The notes under the pieces were generated by a model, which was not told the DNA's origin, did not search any database, and was given only the letters and a program-made list of their open reading frames with translations. Shown here in pieces: positions 1 through 6,577 of a stretch of DNA of 6,821 nt. Both the position numbers and the translations under genes were made by a program. Within the stretch, counting starts at the first letter, position 1. The number at the start of each line of letters is the position of its first letter. The stretch is from an uncultured Planctomycetota bacterium (GTDB lineage: Bacteria > Planctomycetota > Phycisphaerae > Sedimentisphaerales > Anaerobacaceae). The stretch lies in assembly GCA_903927855.1 (NCBI GenBank), contig CAIYOL010000119.1, positions 1-6,821 of the forward strand. Direction: 5' to 3'.

Positions 1-1296
1 ATCCCAGATTTCGTCCGAACCTATGTGTTTTACAGGCTTGGTGGATAGCTCAATATGAAAATCCTCGAACCCGAAAGCACGGTATATTTCAAAAGCAAGC
101 TCAATGACGCCTATTATTTCAGGTTTTATCTGTTCGGGGGTGCAGAAAATATGGGCATCGTCCTGCGTGAATTGTCTTACTCTGAAAAGTCCGTGCATAA
201 CGCCGCTGGCCTCGTGCCTATGCACCAGGCCAAGCTCAGCGATGCGCATCGGAAATTCCCGATATGAATGCTGACGGGTTTTGTAAACCAAACAGCCGCC
301 CGGACAATTCATCGGTTTTATCGCGTAGTTGGCATCGTCGAATCTGGTGAAATACATATTCTCTTTGTAATTGTCCCAATGGCCGCTCTTGTGCCAAAGC
401 TGCTCATTTAAAATAATGGGCGTTTTGATTTCCTCGTAACCATATTTATTGTGAACACCCCGCCAGAACTCCACTATGGCGTTCCAGACAATCATTCCCC
501 TGGGGTGAATGAATGCAAAGCCGGGGCCTGCTTCGTTGAAACTAAATAAATCCAGCTGCTTACCCAAAACCCTGTGGTCGCGTTTTCTTGCCTCCTCTAA
601 TCTCTGCAGGTAGGCATCAAGCTCCTTTTTAGTCGGCCAGGTGGTGCCGTAGACCCGCTGAAGCATTTTTTGCGTTGGGTCACCGTGCCAATAAGCCCCT
701 GCTACCGACATAATCTTAAAGGCAACAGCTTTGCCGGTGCTGGGCAAATGCGGCCCTCGACATAAATCCTCAAAACCATTTCCGTGCGAGTAAAAGCTGA
801 TAATGTCGCTATCCGTGCGATTTATATTGTCGGTTTTATATCTATCGGATGCCAATTTCGCCAGCGCTTCGCTGCGTGACATCTCTTTTCGAACAATCGG
901 CTTGTCGGCCTTGGCAATTTCATACATCTTTTTTTCTATTCGCTCAAAATCTGCAGGGCTGATTGGCTCGTCAAGGTCAATGTCATAGTAGAATCCGTCT
1001 TCGACAGTCGGGCCATAAACTAACTTTGCCGCCGGCCAGATGCTGCATATTGCCTCAGCCATTATATGGGCGCAGCTATGCCGCAGTATTTCGAGACCTT
1101 CTGTTTCTGCGAGGGTAATAATTTGAACGGCGGCATCAGCCGTGATAGGTGTGGACAAATCTGCTAATTGCCCGTTTATTTTCGCTGCTATAGCTGCTCT
1201 TGCTAATCCTGGTCCTATTTTCTCTGCTAATTGTTTTGCTGTTGTTCCATCAGCAATTCCTATTATGCTGCCGTCAGGCAGTGTTATTTGCGCCAT
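1..1296 (-). CDS. thrS: Threonyl-tRNA synthetase, N-terminal 432 residues (3' end outside window)
   Basis: Class II aminoacyl-tRNA synthetase that charges tRNA-Thr with threonine in the cytoplasm and hydrolyses mischarged Ser-tRNA-Thr. I translated the minus strand by hand and it is open from the ATG at 1296 to the window edge with no frameshift. Residues about 1-60 form the TGS domain (MAQITLPDGS start). The editing domain follows, with its metal-type site complete: HSCAH (H73, H77) and CRGPH (C179, H183), matching the spacing known for the E. coli enzyme. The catalytic core begins near residue 235. It has KPMNCPGG with C331 as a zinc ligand, motif 2 around RHEASGVMHGLFRVRQF, and DDAHIF with H382 as the second zinc ligand. 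The third zinc histidine, motif 3 and the anticodon-binding domain lie beyond the window. The start is fixed by the TGS homology; only a weak GGAA precedes it. It is transcribed divergently from the FHA operon. Confidence 0.97.
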   Translation of the reverse strand, partial: MAQITLPDGSIIGIADGTTAKQLAEKIGPGLARAAIAAKINGQLADLSTPITADAAVQIITLAETEGLEILRHSCAHIMAEAICSIWPAAKLVYGPTVEDGFYYDIDLDEPISPADFERIEKKMYEIAKADKPIVRKEMSRSEALAKLASDRYKTDNINRTDSDIISFYSHGNGFEDLCRGPHLPSTGKAVAFKIMSVAGAYWHGDPTQKMLQRVYGTTWPTKKELDAYLQRLEEARKRDHRVLGKQLDLFSFNEAGPGFAFIHPRGMIVWNAIVEFWRGVHNKYGYEEIKTPIILNEQLWHKSGHWDNYKENMYFTRFDDANYAIKPMNCPGGCLVYKTRQHSYREFPMRIAELGLVHRHEASGVMHGLFRVRQFTQDDAHIFCTPEQIKPEIIGVIELAFEIYRAFGFEDFHIELSTKPVKHIGSDEIWD

Positions 1297-1343
1297 ATAT
1301 TTTTCCGGTACTACCAATCCTTTGTATTGCTGGAGTTCTCATT

Positions 1344-1359
1344 TTGCCAAAAACGGCAA
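1344..1359 (-). promoter_or_regulatory. Small hairpin in the thrS 5' leader
   Basis: TTGCC at 1344-1348 is complementary to GGCAA at 1355-1359, giving a perfect 5-bp stem with a 6-base loop about 48 bases upstream of the thrS start, inside the predicted untranslated leader. On the thrS transcript the loop is U-rich (GUUUUU). In E. coli, thrS is autoregulated through leader stem-loops that mimic tRNA-Thr. Whether this hairpin plays such a part here is only inference, and the stem is short. Confidence 0.3.
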
Positions 1360-1397
1360 GCGGAGCCAATGCCAGCGAAAATAAAATCCTTTATATG

Positions 1398-1425
1398 ACT
1401 ATAGCTGTTTAACCGAGATTGTCAA
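1398..1425 (-). promoter_or_regulatory. Candidate sigma-70-type promoter of thrS
   Basis: On the minus strand a perfect -35 box TTGACA (1425-1420) is followed after 16 bases by TATAGT (1403-1398), which matches the -10 consensus at 5 of 6 positions. Transcription would begin near 1391, leaving a leader of about 95 bases before the thrS ATG at 1296. This assumes that a consensus housekeeping sigma factor applies in this organism. Confidence 0.6.
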
Positions 1426-1597
1426 GCTGGCATCTCTGAGAGCCCGCCAAAAGTCTTAACCAGTAAATACAAAAAGGAACACCAAACAGCACTTGCTGCG
1501 TGGAAAATAACTCATAACTCCCTAATTAACATATAGTTATACAACTTTAACCTAACAGGAAGGTTTCGTCAAAATTACTTGTCTGCGGATTTATCTG

Positions 1598-1625
1598 TTG
1601 TTATACGCCACTTTTGCTTTATAAT
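1598..1625 (+). promoter_or_regulatory. Candidate promoter of the FHA-ATPase-CvpA operon
   Basis: A perfect -10 box TATAAT at 1620-1625 is preceded, with a 16-base spacer, by TTGTTA at 1598-1603, which matches the -35 consensus at 4 of 6 positions. The expected transcript start near 1632 gives a leader of about 42 bases ahead of the FHA gene. The strong AGGAAGG Shine-Dalgarno at 1663-1669 lies in that leader and supports the start at 1674. Confidence 0.5.
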
Positions 1626-1673
1626 AAATACTATAGTTTTGGCGAGATTTAAATTAACTGGTAGGAAGGCGGT

Positions 1674-2114
1674 ATGGATACAAATTTGGTTCTTCTCAAA
1701 AAAAATGGCTCACATAAATTGTTCCCCCTGCCGAGCAGCGTTACGGTAATTGGCCGGCGTCGCAATTGTGATTTACGTATTCCCTTAATATCCGTGTCGA
1801 GACGGCATTGCCAACTAAGCTGCGACAACGGGGCGCTGAAAATTCGAAACCTCAGCTCCGGCAATGGTACTTATGTTAACGGCAAACGTGTAGATGAGGC
1901 GGCGATTCGGGCAGGCGATTCTATCAAGATAGGGCCTTTAACATTCGTAATCCAGATTGATGGTCAGCCACAGACGATTGCCAAACCTGACTCGGCTGCA
2001 CAAAAGTCGTCCCCCAAGGAGGCAGTGACGGAGAACATCGCAGATAAGCAGCTGGATAATTCTGCAGAGCTGGTGGACGATCTCGATTCGTTAGAGGAAA
2101 CCGGCTCAGCTTGA
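1674..2114 (+). CDS. Stand-alone FHA domain protein
   Basis: A 146-residue soluble protein whose residues about 5-95 form one forkhead-associated domain, a fold that binds phosphothreonine peptides. The conserved FHA positions are all present: G27-R28 in VIGRRR, the S42-x-x-H45 signature in SVSRRH, and N64-G-T with N69-G70 in the GNGTYVNG loop. Phosphopeptide binding is therefore expected to be intact. Residues 96-146 are a low-complexity tail, with the end rich in Asp and Glu, probably disordered. There is no signal peptide, membrane helix or catalytic domain. AGGAAGG four bases before the ATG supports this start. It is the first gene of a probable operon with the ATPase 101 bases downstream. 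By inference it acts as a phosphorylation-dependent adaptor for that membrane protein or for a Ser/Thr kinase substrate; no kinase gene is in the window. Confidence 0.93.
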   Translation: MDTNLVLLKKNGSHKLFPLPSSVTVIGRRRNCDLRIPLISVSRRHCQLSCDNGALKIRNLSSGNGTYVNGKRVDEAAIRAGDSIKIGPLTFVIQIDGQPQTIAKPDSAAQKSSPKEAVTENIADKQLDNSAELVDDLDSLEETGSA

Positions 2115-2215
2115 TTTACTGCATTGCTTTATGGGCTTGCTGATGCGACAGGGATATGATAGTTTACAACACATTGTCGACTGAGTTTTTCAGTATCTGA
2201 TATCCGGGTAATTAT

Positions 2216-3835
2216 ATGGGAACATTGATTTTGATAAAATGTTTCTCCATTACTCAACTAGGTGCGAGCCTAAGCTCGATTGGTGCAGGGCCAGGTGCAA
2301 CCTTGTCTTCTACATCGCTGTCTTTCAATCCGATAAAACTTATCTGTCTTGTAGGATGGATGTATCTTTGTTTGTACTTTGTTCAACGTGTCCAGTTCAG
2401 TTCGTTGGTACCAAATAACTATAAATCAATAGCCAATGTTGCGACGCTTTTTCTGGGACCTGCACTTTTACTTGTGCTGCTGATAGTAAATATAGTAAGT
2501 AAATCCATAGAAGGTCACCGCAGTATCTTTGAGATAATGAAAGAGCAATTGCAAAACGCATCTGCAAGTATGAGGTCTTTACGTCTCGGTTCCAAAGATA
2601 AAAAAGCGTTAAGGTTGCTTGATTCGTCCGGCAGAAGCATTACGGAAATATATGGCCACGGCGAAGGCAAACGAGAAGACAGCCACATTCTTGAACTGAC
2701 CTCGCAAATTGTCGCTGACGCTCTTGAGGAACGAGCCAGTGACATTCTTATCGACCCGAAGGATGCGTTAACCTACACAATCAGGTTTCGAATAGATGGC
2801 GTGTTGAGAATAGTCGAACATCTTGAGGCTGCCGTATGCCAGGCGGTCATAAACAGCATCAAGGCCGTTTCCGGTATGGACATTGCTGAAAGACGCAGAC
2901 CTCTGGATGGTGCATTTTTAGCAAAAACAGGCGATGGTACCGTGTCTTTCCGGGTCGCAAGTGCCGGTGCCGTCAACGGTGAAAAATTATCGATCAGGGT
3001 ACTTAACCAAAACGCCGGGATGTTTACGCTGGAAAGTGTCGGATTGTCGGAGAAACAGCGGGCGGTTATCGAAAGTATGGTCGCCAAACCTACCGGTATG
3101 GTGCTTATGTGCGGCCCTACAGGCAGCGGCAAGACCACAACTTTGTATGCTATGCTTAACACAATCGATTTGTTTACACGCAATGTTATTACAGTAGAAG
3201 ACCCTATCGAATATGTACTGCCGAATGCCAGCCAGATTGAAGTTAATCCAAAGGCTGACATTACTTTTGCAAAGTCGTTGCGAAGTATTCTGAGGCAGGA
3301 CCCCGATGTGATATGCGTGGGAGAAATACGAGATGAGGAAACCGCAGCGATTGCACTTCGGGCGTCACAAACCGGTCATCTTGTCCTGGGGACAATACAC
3401 AGCGACAGCAATGCGTCGGCATTGGTGCGGCTGCTGGATTTAAACGTATCATCACTATTGCTGTCATCGGGTTTAGATGCTCTTGTTTCGCAGCGATTGG
3501 TTCGCCGGCTCTGTAACAATTGCAAGGTACCCGCCAAGTTAAGTCAAAACCAAATCCACGACTTCCACAAAAGGGCCATAAACTACAAAAATATCTTCCA
3601 AGCCAATGGATGCGACCAATGCCACGGAACCGGCTATTTTGGAAGGATCGCGGTTTTCGATATCCTGATTCTCAGCGACGAATTAAAGGCTGATATCGCC
3701 AACAATAAATTGTCGGTAACTCAGTTGAAAAAAGACGGTGACAAAAAAGGAAAGTCCAACCTGCGAAAGCAGGGCTTGAAATTTGTGGTATCCGGAGTAA
3801 CAAGTCTCGAAGAGCTAAAAAGAGTAATAGGGTAG
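2216..3835 (+). CDS. Membrane-anchored GspE/PilB-family secretion or pilus ATPase
   Basis: Hexameric motor ATPase of the type II secretion/type IV pilus assembly family, 539 residues. The motor is complete: an N2-like domain with ASDILIDP (174-181) and RFRIDG (190-195); Walker A GPTGSGKTT (300-308, K306); Asp box around VEDPIEY (327-333); Walker B ending at E370 in GEIRDEET; His box with H388 and H395. A CxxC pair (C433/C436) and a second one (C466/C469) form the usual zinc-binding insert, and the C-terminal region ends normally. Unlike ordinary GspE or PilB, there is no N1 domain. Residues about 41-56 and 74-94 are two hydrophobic segments, predicting direct membrane anchoring. The usual SDIHIEP histidine is leucine here (L178). 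The ribosome binding site at 2216 is weak; starting at Met49 would cut into the first helix, so 2216 is preferred. It lies between the FHA and CvpA-like genes, with no GspF, secretin or pseudopilin nearby. Confidence 0.93.
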   Translation: MGTLILIKCFSITQLGASLSSIGAGPGATLSSTSLSFNPIKLICLVGWMYLCLYFVQRVQFSSLVPNNYKSIANVATLFLGPALLLVLLIVNIVSKSIEGHRSIFEIMKEQLQNASASMRSLRLGSKDKKALRLLDSSGRSITEIYGHGEGKREDSHILELTSQIVADALEERASDILIDPKDALTYTIRFRIDGVLRIVEHLEAAVCQAVINSIKAVSGMDIAERRRPLDGAFLAKTGDGTVSFRVASAGAVNGEKLSIRVLNQNAGMFTLESVGLSEKQRAVIESMVAKPTGMVLMCGPTGSGKTTTLYAMLNTIDLFTRNVITVEDPIEYVLPNASQIEVNPKADITFAKSLRSILRQDPDVICVGEIRDEETAAIALRASQTGHLVLGTIHSDSNASALVRLLDLNVSSLLLSSGLDALVSQRLVRRLCNNCKVPAKLSQNQIHDFHKRAINYKNIFQANGCDQCHGTGYFGRIAVFDILILSDELKADIANNKLSVTQLKKDGDKKGKSNLRKQGLKFVVSGVTSLEELKRVIG

Positions 3836-3840
3836 AACTT

Positions 3841-4503
3841 ATGATGTTCTGGATAGGCATATTAGCTGGCGGGGCATTCGCATGGTTTGCCATGAAACTG
3901 CGATTCTATCAGACATGGACCCTTGTTTTCAATATCATAATCTCAATCTACTTAAGCTTATATCTTCGCCCGGTAATTGTAAATATCCCTGCGGTCGGTG
4001 ATACGCCGTACAGTAATGCTCTGGCTATGGCAGCCGTTGCATCAGCGTCCTTTTTAATTCTACATGGCATATCATACACATTTCTTACGGGCCAATTTAA
4101 TGTCTCATTTCCAAAAGTATTTGAAGTAGTTGGTACCGGCCTTTTGGGCTTTTTAGCCGGCTTTCTTGTCTGGAGTTTTTTAAGTCTCTTAATCTACATA
4201 ACACCAGTTTCTCAAAATACTTTCGTAAAAGACATTGGTTTTACAGACCAGTTTCAGCAAACCAGCGTATTGTACATTTCCCGGTTTTGCAATTTGGTTA
4301 ATGCGGCAGTCTCCTCCCAGGACGATGAGCACTCTGCAGAACAAACTATCAGTAAATTGCTGAAAGACTTCGAATCGAAAGTACGGGAAAAAACGCCCGA
4401 AAAACCCAAACCAGTCGAGCCCGCCGAACCCAATAATGCAAAACCCTGCATCACCGAGCAGAAACAGCCTTGTCCACCACCAGAACCTAACAAAGATAAT
4501 TAA
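3841..4503 (+). CDS. CvpA-like integral membrane protein with proline-rich tail
   Basis: A 220-residue protein resembling the CvpA (colicin V production) family, which are small multi-helix inner-membrane proteins of poorly understood role. Four hydrophobic segments are visible at about 3-18, 26-42, 60-82 and 93-120. The last one is glycine-rich (VVGTGLLGFLAGFLVWSFLS), as is typical of CvpA. After the membrane part comes a soluble stretch with a possible helix (about 155-182), then a Pro/Glu/Lys-rich tail with two cysteines (about 183-220) that is probably disordered. It starts five bases after the ATPase stop, so translation is likely coupled. An adjacent ATG at 3844 is an alternative start, and no strong Shine-Dalgarno decides between them. 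The family assignment comes from topology and general resemblance, so another small membrane protein is possible. Confidence 0.75.
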   Translation: MMFWIGILAGGAFAWFAMKLRFYQTWTLVFNIIISIYLSLYLRPVIVNIPAVGDTPYSNALAMAAVASASFLILHGISYTFLTGQFNVSFPKVFEVVGTGLLGFLAGFLVWSFLSLLIYITPVSQNTFVKDIGFTDQFQQTSVLYISRFCNLVNAAVSSQDDEHSAEQTISKLLKDFESKVREKTPEKPKPVEPAEPNNAKPCITEQKQPCPPPEPNKDN

Positions 4504-4523
4504 AGGGGGTCACCTTTAACTTT
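4500..4523. terminator. Possible weak bidirectional terminator between convergent genes
   Basis: TTAAAGG at 4500-4506 pairs with CCTTTAA at 4513-4519 as a 7-bp stem with a 6-base loop, spanning the 12-base gap between the two stop codons. It overlaps the stop codons of both the CvpA-like gene and the HEAT gene. Only a short T run (CTTTT) follows on the plus strand and the stem is A+T-rich, so intrinsic termination would be weak. Confidence 0.35.
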
Positions 4524-6384
4524 TCGCCTGGTCGAGGATGAGGTCTTTGACTTTCTGACTTGGCAGGTTGAGCGCACCATAAGCTGCGGCGGCGGCGCTG
4601 CGAAGTTCAGGGTCGCTTTCCTTTGAGCTGACCAGCGAATAAATAGCGTCTATCTTTTCATCGTCAAGCAAATTGGCATTTAGTTTCGCCGAGACGGCTA
4701 AAGAACCAAAAGCGGATATGCGGATGTCCTTGGAGTTGCTTTCGGCAAGAGCCATCGCAGCTATCGCACGCTGTGCCTCGGGGCTGCCAAGATGAGCCAA
4801 AATCTGGCTGGCAAGAACCTGAATCTCAACCCGTTTACCCTTTGTTGCGTCTATAAGGGTGCTTTGAGCCGCGGATAAATCAATAACGGTATTTCGTGTC
4901 TGAACTAATTTGAGCATAGCTTCAGCCGCCCGAAGAGCATAACTGTTCGCTAATTCTTCATTCCAGCCCCCTGCTGTGTTTGCATCTGTCTGCTCAGGCG
5001 TTTGGCTGATAGCCTGCGACAAATTCTTAACGACAAGTTTACTCTCGGCAAAGCCTTCCTTGGGGCCGGTCGCTGCTATTGCTATCGCTGCACTGTACCT
5101 TACGGCTTTATCATCGAACGACAGTGCCTGCACCAGCGGTTGAGCAGTACCAACTCGATAAAGCAACGATTTTTCACCTGCGGTGGTGGCTAATGCCTCG
5201 ACCATACAAAGTGCGATATGGGCATTTTTATCCTTAATGGCCCGAGCAAGCGCCTGATGCAGATATTCAGGCCCTGCTGTGGTAGCATAAGTCATCGCAT
5301 CGGCGTGACCGGCACCAAAGTAGCCGGGCATATCGAGGTCGGTAGATTCGGCTTTGCAAAATGCAGCCAGCCACAAACCGATAGCTTGGCCAAATCCGGC
5401 GTCGGCTTTAAGCGCCCACTCACACGAACGCATCGTCATAAGCTCGTTAAAGTAGCTCCTGTCAACCTTCTCCCGCACCAAACTTCGTTCATTTGCGTCC
5501 CAAAACCAGATATTGGCGAAATTGGCATCTTCCGCCGGAGCTAAAGATGGGGCGCGATTGTAATAATCCTCACCGAGCTGGTAGAACAATTGCGCTGCTG
5601 GAGCCTTCGATGCGCCAGGGTCAATCTGCTTGATACTTTCGCTGGCAAGGTTGCGAAGTTCTTCCGAACTATCCTTCTCGATAACGTACTTCAGGTAAGG
5701 TAGCGCCTGGGGATATTTAATCTTTCCCAGTGCCCGTACTATTTCGGCCTTTAATCCAACATCTTCGGTCTGCAAAGCAGCCGTAAGAGGCCTTATTGCA
5801 TCTTTGCCGATTTGTGGTAGTGCCCATACGATATTCGGAAATTCCTCTTTTCGGGATTTGTCCGCCATTGCATCGAGCATATAAATTACTGCATATTCAC
5901 CGGCGTTCTGGAGCCGCTTTACCGCTGCAAGCCGGCCTCGGTCTGTACCGCTTAGCCTTCTTATTTCCTCTCCGATAATTTTAGGGTCGCTCCGGCGGAG
6001 AAAACGGCCCTGCTCGATAACATCCAGGACCTTTTTACTCAGCTCAACCAGCTCAGCATCAGATGCAGTGTCGATGACCCTTAACAAAATCTCATAACCC
6101 TTGGGATTTTCTTCGCTCAAAGCGAGCAACTCCAGGGGGTCAGGGTTGCTTTCGATGATGGCTTGTGCATGTCCCTTGGCCAAATCGAGTCGGCCAATCT
6201 TTGTGTAATGCAAATAGTCGTTCCAGCTTGCCCTGAGCGTACCTGTGGTGAGCGCAGCCGAACCAGTCGAAGGGTTCTCCTCGCCTGTCCTGAGCGAAGT
6301 CGAAGGGAGGGTTGCCCCGAAAGAAATGCTGACTGCAAAAAGTCCTGCTGCTAAAATTACTCCGATGGTTTCCTTCTTAAACAT
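4516..6384 (-). CDS. Exported HEAT-repeat protein
   Basis: A 622-residue protein with a clear N-terminal signal peptide (MFKKETIGVILAAGLFAVS, cleavage expected near residues 23-25), so it is probably periplasmic. Residues about 53-130 look helical and TPR-like (SWNDYLHYTKIGRLDLAKGH). HEAT-type alpha-alpha repeats are seen at about 145-255, for example VWALPQIGKDAIRPLTAAL and IVRALGKIKYPQALPYLKYV, then at about 375-440 and 480-620. A central part rich in Trp, Tyr and Phe (about 265-360) is not recognised. No catalytic motif is visible; HEAT solenoids usually act as binding scaffolds. GAGGAG (6393-6398) lies eight bases before the ATG and decides the start. Residues about 26-52 are encoded by a cluster of short dispersed repeats and are probably not ancestral to the protein. 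The gene converges on the CvpA-like gene and has its own promoter. Confidence 0.85.
   Translation of the reverse strand: MFKKETIGVILAAGLFAVSISFGATLPSTSLRTGEENPSTGSAALTTGTLRASWNDYLHYTKIGRLDLAKGHAQAIIESNPDPLELLALSEENPKGYEILLRVIDTASDAELVELSKKVLDVIEQGRFLRRSDPKIIGEEIRRLSGTDRGRLAAVKRLQNAGEYAVIYMLDAMADKSRKEEFPNIVWALPQIGKDAIRPLTAALQTEDVGLKAEIVRALGKIKYPQALPYLKYVIEKDSSEELRNLASESIKQIDPGASKAPAAQLFYQLGEDYYNRAPSLAPAEDANFANIWFWDANERSLVREKVDRSYFNELMTMRSCEWALKADAGFGQAIGLWLAAFCKAESTDLDMPGYFGAGHADAMTYATTAGPEYLHQALARAIKDKNAHIALCMVEALATTAGEKSLLYRVGTAQPLVQALSFDDKAVRYSAAIAIAATGPKEGFAESKLVVKNLSQAISQTPEQTDANTAGGWNEELANSYALRAAEAMLKLVQTRNTVIDLSAAQSTLIDATKGKRVEIQVLASQILAHLGSPEAQRAIAAMALAESNSKDIRISAFGSLAVSAKLNANLLDDEKIDAIYSLVSSKESDPELRSAAAAAYGALNLPSQKVKDLILDQAKS
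6227..6307 (+). repeat. Cluster of short dispersed repeats inside the HEAT-protein gene
   Basis: Three same-direction related units lie in 81 bases. Unit A is CTTGCCCTGAGCGTA (6227-6241, partial). Unit B runs from CTGTGGTGAGCG to GTCGAAGGG (6243-6274). Unit C runs from CCTGTCCTGAGCG to GTCGAAGGG (6284-6307). All share the core TGAGCG, and B and C also share GTCGAAGGG. From general knowledge, repeats of this sequence are scattered through many environmental bacterial genomes and appear in spurious translations as SLRLRSGQA or PSTSLRTG. Here they lie in the open frame of the HEAT protein, which reads them as PSTSLRTGE and following residues. Exact borders of the insertion cannot be set from one sequence. 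Confidence 0.8.
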
Positions 6385-6429
6385 TAAAATATCTCCTCAA
6401 AAGGCGTTTACCCTATCAAAAACGCAGAT

Positions 6430-6480
6430 TCCTATAAATAATCGTCCCTTTACGAGGTATCCTATAAATAAATGCCCTTT
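6430..6480. repeat. Two-copy direct repeat upstream of the HEAT-protein gene
   Basis: TCCTATAAATAA occurs at 6430-6441 and again at 6460-6471, exactly 30 bases apart. Each copy is followed after a short variable spacer by CCCTTT (6446-6451 and 6475-6480). The right-hand copy overlaps the predicted -10 element of the HEAT-gene promoter and the left-hand copy lies in the early leader. The spacing of about three helical turns would suit a regulator binding both copies on one face of the DNA; that role is inferred. Confidence 0.55.
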
Positions 6481-6487
6481 TTGTCAA
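6459..6487 (-). promoter_or_regulatory. Candidate promoter of the HEAT-protein gene
   Basis: On the minus strand a perfect -35 box TTGACA (6487-6482) is followed after 17 bases by TAGGAT (6464-6459), a 4-of-6 match to the -10 consensus. Transcription would start near 6452, giving a leader of about 68 bases that contains the GAGGAG Shine-Dalgarno. The -10 box is part of the right-hand copy of the 30-base-period direct repeat. Confidence 0.5.
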
Positions 6488-6577
6488 TAAAAATACGCTT
6501 TATGTTATCGGAATAACCGAAATTCTATTTTAGGCGGATTTTATTTTGCACGTTATATCGTGTAAATCACGCTATTG

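Larger units (their letters stand above)
1297..1673. other. Divergent intergenic region between thrS and the FHA operon
   Basis: This 377-base stretch holds no convincing coding sequence; the short open frames in it are fragments without a ribosome binding site or recognisable product. It contains a candidate minus-strand promoter and leader hairpin for thrS on the left side and a candidate plus-strand promoter and Shine-Dalgarno for the FHA gene on the right side. The central part, roughly 1430-1590, is A+T-rich and I see no tRNA, riboswitch or repeat array there. Confidence 0.7.

Noticed and set aside
1142..1412. Two overlapping plus-strand open frames across the thrS start
   Set aside because: They are antisense to the thrS TGS domain, have no good ribosome binding site and no recognisable product.
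2180..2194. ACTGA-GTTTT-TCAGT hairpin between the FHA and ATPase genes, considered as a terminator
   Set aside because: The stem is only 5 bp and A+T-rich, there is no T run after it, and the gene order suggests read-through into the ATPase gene.
2773..3261. A 162-codon minus-strand open frame opposite the ATPase gene
   Set aside because: It lies wholly inside the well-supported ATPase coding region, shows no recognisable domain and its composition is that of a reverse-strand shadow.
6117..6338. A minus-strand open frame reading SLRLRSGQA-like repeats
   Set aside because: This is the dispersed repeat translated in another frame of the HEAT gene. The HEAT frame has the signal peptide, Shine-Dalgarno and long downstream homology, so this one is spurious.
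6430..6480. Two-copy direct repeat considered as a CRISPR remnant
   Set aside because: The repeated core is 12 bases and A+T-rich, there are only two copies and no cas gene is present.
6549..6562. Near-palindrome CACGTTATATCGTG, considered as an operator or terminator of the partial gene
   Set aside because: It is short with two internal mismatched positions, has no following T run on the relevant strand and no second copy nearby, so chance is a sufficient explanation.
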